Assembly (NCBI GenBank): GCA_039707655.1 | Contig: CM077665.1 | Location: 289,358,205 to 289,422,204, forward strand | Reading direction: 5' to 3' | Source of the DNA: Elymus sibiricus | Taxonomy: Eukaryota > Streptophyta > Magnoliopsida > Poales > Poaceae | Length of the DNA: 64,000 bases | Part shown: piece by piece, positions 58,530-64,000 of the stretch | How the letters are laid out: every line of letters begins with the position of its first letter | Numbering within the stretch: position 1 is the stretch's first letter | The notes under the pieces: generated by a model | Told to the model about the DNA's origin: nothing | Databases searched by the model: none | What the model saw: only the letters and a program-made list of their open reading frames with translations | Program-made: the position numbers and the translations under genes

Positions 58530-58573
58530 CTTATTCTAGATTCATCAACTTCATACCTTTCAAAAATGATCCA

Positions 58574-59461
58574 TTAATAAGGTTGATCAGGTCTTATTAA
58601 CAACCACTTACGACTAGCATGAAACCGAAGAACTTTCGTAAAACACGAAGTTACCTCAATGGGGATGTGCATATCCCCAACAATAAGTATATCATATTTC
58701 TTTTTGGCTGTAGGTAGAGGTAATTGAAAACTTGCAATAGTGATGGTCGTAGATTCTTCAATAACATTTATACCATTCACTTGGAATTGTTTCTTCGGAA
58801 AGTGCACCGGGTGCTCATTACCATTGATATGAAAAGTGACTTTTCTTTTATTGCAATCAATAACAGCCCCTGCAGTATTCAAAAAGGGTCTACCAAGGAT
58901 AATCGACATGTTGTCGTCCTCGGGCATCTCAAGAATAACAAAGTCCGTTAAGATAGTAACATTTGCAACAACAACGGGCACATCCTCACAAATACCGATA
59001 GGTATGGCAGTTGATTTGTTAGCCATTTGCAATGATATTTTAGTAGGTGTGAGTTTATTCAAATCAAGTGTTTTATATAAGGAGAAAGGCATAACACTAA
59101 CACCGTCTCCCAAATCACACAAAGCAGTTTTGACATAGTTTCTTTTAATGGAGCAAGGTATAGTTGGTATTCCCGGGTCTCCAAGTTTTTTAGGTACTCC
59201 ATCCTTAAAAGAATAATTAGCAAGCATGGTGGAGATTTCAGATTCAGGTATGTTTCTTTTGTTAGTGATGATGTCTTTCATGTACTTTGCATAAGGGGCC
59301 ATCTTTAAGATATCAGTTAAGCGGGTACGCAAAAAGACTGGCCTAATCATTTCAGCAAAGCGCTTAAATTCTTCATCATCCTCTTTCTTAGATGGTTTAG
59401 GTGGAAAGGGCATGTGTTTCTGAACCCATGGCTCTCTTTCTTTACCATGTTTCCTAGCCAC
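58574..59461 (-). CDS. Gag C-terminus and retropepsin-like protease, outer copy (open frame)
   Basis: This 295-codon open frame begins in the Gag tail (KHGKEREPWVQKHMPFPPKPSKK). A conserved linker (FAEMIRPVFLRTRLTDILKMAPYAKYMKDII) follows. Then comes the protease, with active-site CDLGDGVSVMPFSLY at about residues 115-130, PVVVANVTILTDFVILEMPEDD and ILGRPFLNTAGAVID at about 190-205. The frame extends about 40 residues past the inner copy's end. Its stop is about 45 bases before the ORF-1 start in this intron-less copy. It is the best preserved coding segment of the complex, but upstream Gag is broken, so it is not a functional polyprotein. Confidence 0.7.
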   Translation of the reverse strand: MARKHGKEREPWVQKHMPFPPKPSKKEDDEEFKRFAEMIRPVFLRTRLTDILKMAPYAKYMKDIITNKRNIPESEISTMLANYSFKDGVPKKLGDPGIPTIPCSIKRNYVKTALCDLGDGVSVMPFSLYKTLDLNKLTPTKISLQMANKSTAIPIGICEDVPVVVANVTILTDFVILEMPEDDNMSIILGRPFLNTAGAVIDCNKRKVTFHINGNEHPVHFPKKQFQVNGINVIEESTTITIASFQLPLPTAKKKYDILIVGDMHIPIEVTSCFTKVLRFHASRKWLLIRPDQPY

Positions 59462-61418
59462 AAATTCGCTTTTATCATAACGTTTATTTTTAGGTTGTGG
59501 GTTATCAAGATCAGCAGCACGCTCTATTTCAACATCATTATCTGGTTGGGCATCTTCATGAACATCATCATTATCATTTTCATTATCACTAGGTGAATGT
59601 TCATTACCAGACTGAGTTTCAGCATTGGAAATAGAGACATCATTATTATCAGGAGGTTATTGTATCTCAGGTTCACTAGAGGTATGCAAAGTCCTATCAT
59701 TTTTCTTTTTCTTTTTCTTTCTAGAAGGACTAGGTGCATCAGTATTAATTCTCTGAGAGTCTTGGTCAATTATTTTAGGATGACCTTCAGGATAAAGTGG
59801 TTCTTGGGTCATTCTACCTCCTCTAGTTACTACTCTAGCAGCAAAATCATTCATATTATTATTCATTTCATCAAGCAATTCTTTTTGAGACTTAGCAACT
59901 TGTTCTAAGTGAGTTTGAACCACAGAGGCATGCTTCCCTACACCTCTAAGATCATTACTGATTCTAAATAGCAAGTCACTCAAGCGAGCAATCATATCAG
60001 AATTATATTTCTATTGTTTTAGAACATGTGCATTGAAATGATCTTGCTTCATAATATAGTTATCAAACTCATATAAGCATTGACTAGGATGTTTATTGTA
60101 AGGGATATCACCTTCATCAAACTTTAATAAAGAATTTACCTTTACCACCTGTGGATGTGGTGGTGTGTCTAGGCCATGTATTTCTTCAATGGGTGGCAAA
60201 TTCTTAACATCCTCAGCTTTAATACCTTTTTCCTTCATAGATTTCTTTGCCTCTTGCATATCTTCGGGACAGAGAAATAAGATACCCCTCTTCTTCGGAG
60301 TGGGTTTAGGGAGTGGTTCAGGAAGAGTCCAATCATCATAATTCTTCAATAGTTTATTCAATAATTCCTCAGCTTGTTCAACAGTACGTTCCCTGAAAAC
60401 ACAACCAGCACAACTATCTAGGAAGTCCCAAGAAGCATCAGTTAGTCCATTATAGATGATATCAAGTATTTCATTTTTCTTGAGAGGGTGATCAGGCAAA
60501 GCATTAAGCAACTGGAGAAGCCTCCCCCAAGCTTGTGGGAGACTCTCTTCTTCAATTTGCACAAAGTTAAATATTTCCTATAAGGCAGCTTGGTTCTTAT
60601 GAGTAGGAAAATATTTTTCAGAGAAGTAGTAAATCATGTCCTGGGGACTACGCACACAACCAGGAGTAAGAGTATTGTACCATGTCTTAGCATCACCCTT
60701 TAATGCGAACGGAAATAACTTGAGAATATAATAGTAGCAAATCTTCTCATCATGAGCAAAGAGGGTGGCTATATCATTCAGTTTAGTAAGATGTGCCACT
60801 ACAGTTTTAGTTTCATAGCCATGGAAAGGATCAGATTCAACGAAAGTAATTAACTCTGGGTCGACAGAGAATTCATAATCCTTATCGGTAACAAAGATAG
60901 GTGAACTAGCAAACTTAGGATCACATTTCATTCTAGCATTCAAAGTCTTTTCCTTATACTTGCGTAGCAATTTCTTAAGATCATTTCTAACCATGAAAGA
61001 AAGAATTTATCTAGTTACCTCCTCGTCCATAACATAACCTTCATGTGTCTTAGGCATTTCAAATCTAGGAGAGCTTTGACTAATAGGTGTTTCATAGTCA
61101 TCAATTTCAGCAATCTCATCAGTTTCAATAATTTAATTCTCTTTAGCTCTAGCAATTTGTTCAACAAGAAATTCGTGGCACATTATCATCAAGCATGGTA
61201 CTAGCATCATCATAAGCATCATTCATAGCAGAAGTAGCATCATCAATAACTTGCGACATATCAGGATTAATAGCATGTGGTGGTGTTGCAAGCTCACTCA
61301 TAACAGAATGTGAATCAAGTGCAGAGCTAGATGGCAGTTCCTTACCTCCACTCGTCTTAGAGGGAAAGATCTTGGTCCTTGGATCCTTCAGATTCTTCAT
61401 AGTGAACAATTGATACAA
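59462..61418 (-). pseudogene. Gag, outer copy, with stops and small deletions
   Basis: This homologue of the inner Gag keeps an ATG near 61400 (MKNLKDPRTK). It has a short deletion near 61170 that shifts the frame, and further stops near 61130, 61007, 60580, 60010 and 59659. The gag core (WGRLLQLLNALPDHPLKKNEILDI, DSCAGCVFRERTVEQAEELL) is clear. Confidence 0.75.
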
Positions 61419-61448
61419 ATCCCAAGTGACTCAACAAATATTGCTATG

Positions 61449-61467
61449 CTCCCCAGCAACGGCGCCA
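61449..61467 (-). promoter_or_regulatory. Primer-binding site (tRNA-Asp type), outer element
   Basis: The reverse complement of CTCCCCAGCAACGGCGCCA is TGGCGCCGTTGCTGGGGAG, eleven bases from LTRc. Confidence 0.85.
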
Positions 61468-61478
61468 TAAAAAAGTCT

Positions 61479-62886
61479 TGATAACCCACAAGTATAGGGG
61501 ATCGCAACAGTTTTCGAGGGTAGAGTATTCAACCCAAATTTATAGATTTCACACAAGGGGAGCCAAAGAATATTTGAGAGTATTAGCAGCTGAGTTGTCA
61601 ATTCAACCACACCTGGAGATTAAATATCTGGAGCAGAGTGATCAGTAGCACAGTAGTATGATAGTTTGATAGTAGCAGTAACAGTAACGGTAACAGTGAT
61701 AGCAATAGTTTTGTAGCAAGTGTAATAGTAGTAGTAGTAATAGTAACTTAGCAAGACCAATAAGTGGAAAACTCGTAGGCACTGGATCGGTGAACTCGTT
61801 GGATGATATTCATCATATAACAGTCATAACCTAGGGCGAAACAGAACTAGCTCCAGTTCATAAATGTAATGTAGGCATGTATGCCGTAAATAGTCATACG
61901 TGCTTATGGAAAAGAACTTGCATGCCATCTTTTGTCCTACCCTCCCATGGCAGCGGGGTCCATAAGGAAACTAAGGGATATTAAGGCCTCCTTTTAATAG
62001 AGAACTGGAACAAAGCATTAACACACAGTGAATACATGAACTCCTCAAACTACGGTCATCACCGGAAAGTATCCCGACTATTGTCACTGCGGGGTTTGCG
62101 GATCAGAAGACGTAATAGGTGCGTATGACTAGCAAGATCGGATTGAGAACATAGATATAATGTTGATAACATAAACGGTTCAGATCTGAAATCATGGCAC
62201 TCGGGCCCTAGTGACAAGCATTAAGCATGGCAAAGTCAAAGCAACATCAATCTCAAAACATAGTGGATACTAGGGATCAAGCCCTAACAAAACTAACTCC
62301 ATTACATGATGAATCTCATCCAACTCCTCACCGACCAACAAGCCTACGAAGGAATTACTCACTCCCGGTGGGGAGCATCATGGAATTGGCGATGGAGAAG
62401 GGTTGATGATGACGAAGACAAAGATTCCCCTCTCCGGAGCCCCAAACGGGCTCCAGATCTGGCCTCGCGATGAAGAACAGGAGGTGGCGGCGGCTCCATA
62501 TCGTAAAACGCGATGATACTTTCTCCTTGATTTTTCTCTCCAAACATAGGATTTTATAGCATAGGAATTAGGGTTAGTGGGGCCACGAGGAGGGCATAAA
62601 CCCACCAGGGCGCGCCTGGGGGGGGGGGCTGGCGCGCCCTGGTGTATCGTGCCCAGCCAGGGGCCACCCTCCGGTGGTTCTTGGCTCCAGTATTTTTTAT
62701 TTATTATAATAAATCTCCAAAAAGTTTCATCCAGTTCCGAAACTTTTATTTCTACACAAAGACAGCACTATGGTAGTTCTGCTGTAAACAGCGTCAGTCC
62801 AGGTTAGTTTCATTCAAATCATGCAAATTAGAATCCAAAACAAGGGCAAAAGTGTGAGGAAAAATAGATACGACGGAGACGTATCA
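61479..62886 (-). repeat. LTRc (5' LTR of the outer element)
   Basis: This 1408-base LTR is followed by the ATTTC target duplication and then the RT sequence of element D. A G-run near 62620 and a different promoter-proximal segment distinguish it from LTRb. Confidence 0.9.
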
Positions 62887-62891
62887 ATTTC

Positions 62892-63129
62892 CTTCAAGAA
62901 AACTAGGACATCTTGGCCTGGCACCCTTCGGACATGCCAGGGATCCCATCTAATTTGGCCGAGCAAAGCTTAAATCTTCTCAAAGGGTTTAAACCAGTCA
63001 AGCAAGCACTATGTCGGTTCTCCAAACCTAAGTGACATGCCATGGGCAAAGAGCTGGCCAAATTATTAGAGGCCGGATTCATCCGAGATATCAAACACTC
63101 TGAATGGCTGGCTAATCTGGTGATGGTAC
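62892..63129 (+). pseudogene. Start of RT domain of element D
   Basis: The sequence continues the frame left at 48105. It encodes a gypsy RT N-terminal segment (AWHPSDMPGIP, AEQSLNLLKGFKPVKQ, LAKLLEAGFIRDIKHSEWLANLV) with one internal stop. It is cut at 63129 by the next LTR. Confidence 0.85.
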
Positions 63130-64000
63130 TGAAAGCACAACTTCTCCCTAGGTGGTTTTGGTAATTAATAACAACATATATTTCATTGGACTAATGATTC
63201 TACCAAGTATATTTCATGAAAAGTTCAATGGATGGATTGGCAAAGGATTGTGAGGAGATCCCCTAGATGCAAGGAATATCAATTGGCAACAAGCTTCAAG
63301 ACTCTACATTTTACATTTTGTGAGAAATCACATTAGTGTCCATAGGAAAGCCAATACTATTAAAAGGGGAGGAGGTATCCACGATGATCTGGTTGCTCAA
63401 GTGCTTAGAATTAGCCACCAAAAATACTCATGAATTATCCCACAAAAATACTCTGTCTAAACCCTATCACTCAAATTCGTTGCCACCAATATTTCCAAGT
63501 TGGCCCTACCGAGTTCCACCCTAGACACATCCAAAGCCAAACCCTAGCTTCTCGGTGACACCAAGTCCTTTTTCGGTGCAACCGAAATCAGTGACCAACT
63601 ATCGGGTATCTAATTTCTAAAAATCGGAATTTCCGAGTTTTAGGAATCGGTGACACCGAAACTGGAAACTGCCTAGGTTAGCCAAAATCGGACCCATCGA
63701 GAATTATATATCGGTCTCACCGAAACGCCAAAAGTTGACACATTTTGCACTAGTCGGTGCTACCGAGTTTTTGCTTCGATTTCATCGAGTTGGGCAATAA
63801 TGTTGTAACAGTTGGACTTTTGGAGATGCCTTTATATATCCCTCCACCTACCTCTCATTCATAGAGGAAGCACTCAGAACAAACCAATACTTGCCCCATC
63901 CATTTTCTGATAGAGAACCACCTACTCATTTGTTGAGATCAAGATCTTCCACTCCAACCTTATGAATATTGATTTCTAGCCTCCCCAAGTTGCTTTCCAC
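63130..64000 (+). mobile_element. Partial LTR of another retrotransposon (E), continues beyond the window
   Basis: It begins TGAAAGCACAAC inside the RT of element D (flank GGTAC at 63125-63129). It has short TCGGTGxxACCGA-type motifs repeated in both orientations between 63555 and 63790, and a TATA box (TTTATATAT at 63831-63839), so it is on the plus strand. No coding sequence is seen. Confidence 0.7.
63831..63839 (+). promoter_or_regulatory. TATA box of LTR E
   Basis: TTTATATAT is followed by a CCTCC-rich leader, typical of plant LTR promoters. Confidence 0.55.

Larger units (their letters stand above)
48106..62886 (-). mobile_element. Fatima/Athila-like gypsy complex with three LTRs
   Basis: The whole block is flanked by ATTTC (48101-48105 and 62887-62891), so it behaves as one insertion. 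The order on the plus strand is LTRa (48106-49513), internal region 1 (49514-56312), LTRb (56313-57722), partial internal region 2 (57723-61478), LTRc (61479-62886). Both internal regions carry gag, protease and an ATHILA ORF-1-like gene on the minus strand. Neither has reverse transcriptase, RNase H or integrase. The best reading is that an inner element (LTRa/b) inserted into ORF-1 of an outer element (LTRa/c). LTR-LTR recombination then removed the outer element's 3' part, leaving LTRa as a chimera. Confidence 0.85.
39365..63129 (+). mobile_element. Old Ty3/gypsy element D, split by nested insertions
   Basis: The 5' LTR (39365-39853), primer site, gag (39897-40633 and 45584-45620), protease region (47119-48105) and start of RT (62892-63129) can be joined in order across the insertions. 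The insertions are: Cassandra TRIM (40634-45583), solo LTR (45626-47113), Fatima-like complex (48106-62886), and an LTR at 63130. The coding parts have many stops and frameshifts, so D is old. Its 3' LTR is not in the window. Confidence 0.8.

Overview
The window is repeat-dominated plant nuclear DNA, almost certainly from a large grass genome of the wheat/barley tribe (Triticeae). The evidence is a dense stack of nested LTR retrotransposons: a Sukkula-like LARD with 5 kb LTRs, Athila/Fatima-like gypsy elements with a tRNA-Asp-type primer site, and a Cassandra TRIM carrying 5S rRNA-like sequence. CACTA-type transposon ends, a Stowaway MITE and a hAT-type MITE are also present. There is no bacterial-style operon and no confidently functional single-copy host gene. 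Family names are from memory and were not checked against a database.

Left part (1-18336). A gypsy element (A2; LTR end at 8488, tRNA-Met primer site at 8491) is interrupted on its left by a CACTA end (6484-7677). That CACTA is itself cut by the 3' part of a large LTR (B, 3211-6483), which is cut by another large LTR (A1, 1-3210). The internal region of A2 is cut at 9852 by element C, a non-autonomous tRNA-Asp-primed element. C shows LTR - internal - LTR - truncated internal (9853-18336) and carries one unknown acidic ORF, broken differently in its two copies.

Middle part (18337-38857). This is a degenerate CACTA-like segment. Subterminal repeat arrays lie at both sides and a CACTGGTA-type end lies at 38857. 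Inside are an Arg/Ala-rich ORF, a 359 bp hAT MITE with a perfect 8 bp target duplication, about three copies of a 505 bp tandem repeat, and a B3-like gene with tandemly duplicated exons. The gene is split by a complete 13.2 kb Sukkula-like LARD on the minus strand (24079-37257, target duplication GTTAG) and by a Stowaway MITE in an intron.

Right part (38858-64000). After a gypsy reverse-transcriptase fragment comes an old gypsy element D (LTR 39365-39853, then gag, protease and RT pieces). D is split by (i) a Cassandra TRIM that has a 4.26 kb solo LTR inside one of its own LTRs, (ii) a 1.49 kb solo LTR with target duplication CGGGG, (iii) a 14.8 kb Fatima-like complex (48106-62886, target duplication ATTTC), and (iv) a further LTR starting at 63130.

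Main discoveries. The Fatima-like complex has three LTRs. Its left LTR is a visible chimera of the other two, which fits self-insertion followed by LTR-LTR recombination. The inner copy has a 672 bp GT-AG segment between protease and the ATHILA ORF-1-like gene that is exactly absent from the outer copy. This fits reverse transcription of a spliced RNA. The segment also carries LTR-promoter-like sequence, suggesting two ways of expressing the downstream ORF.
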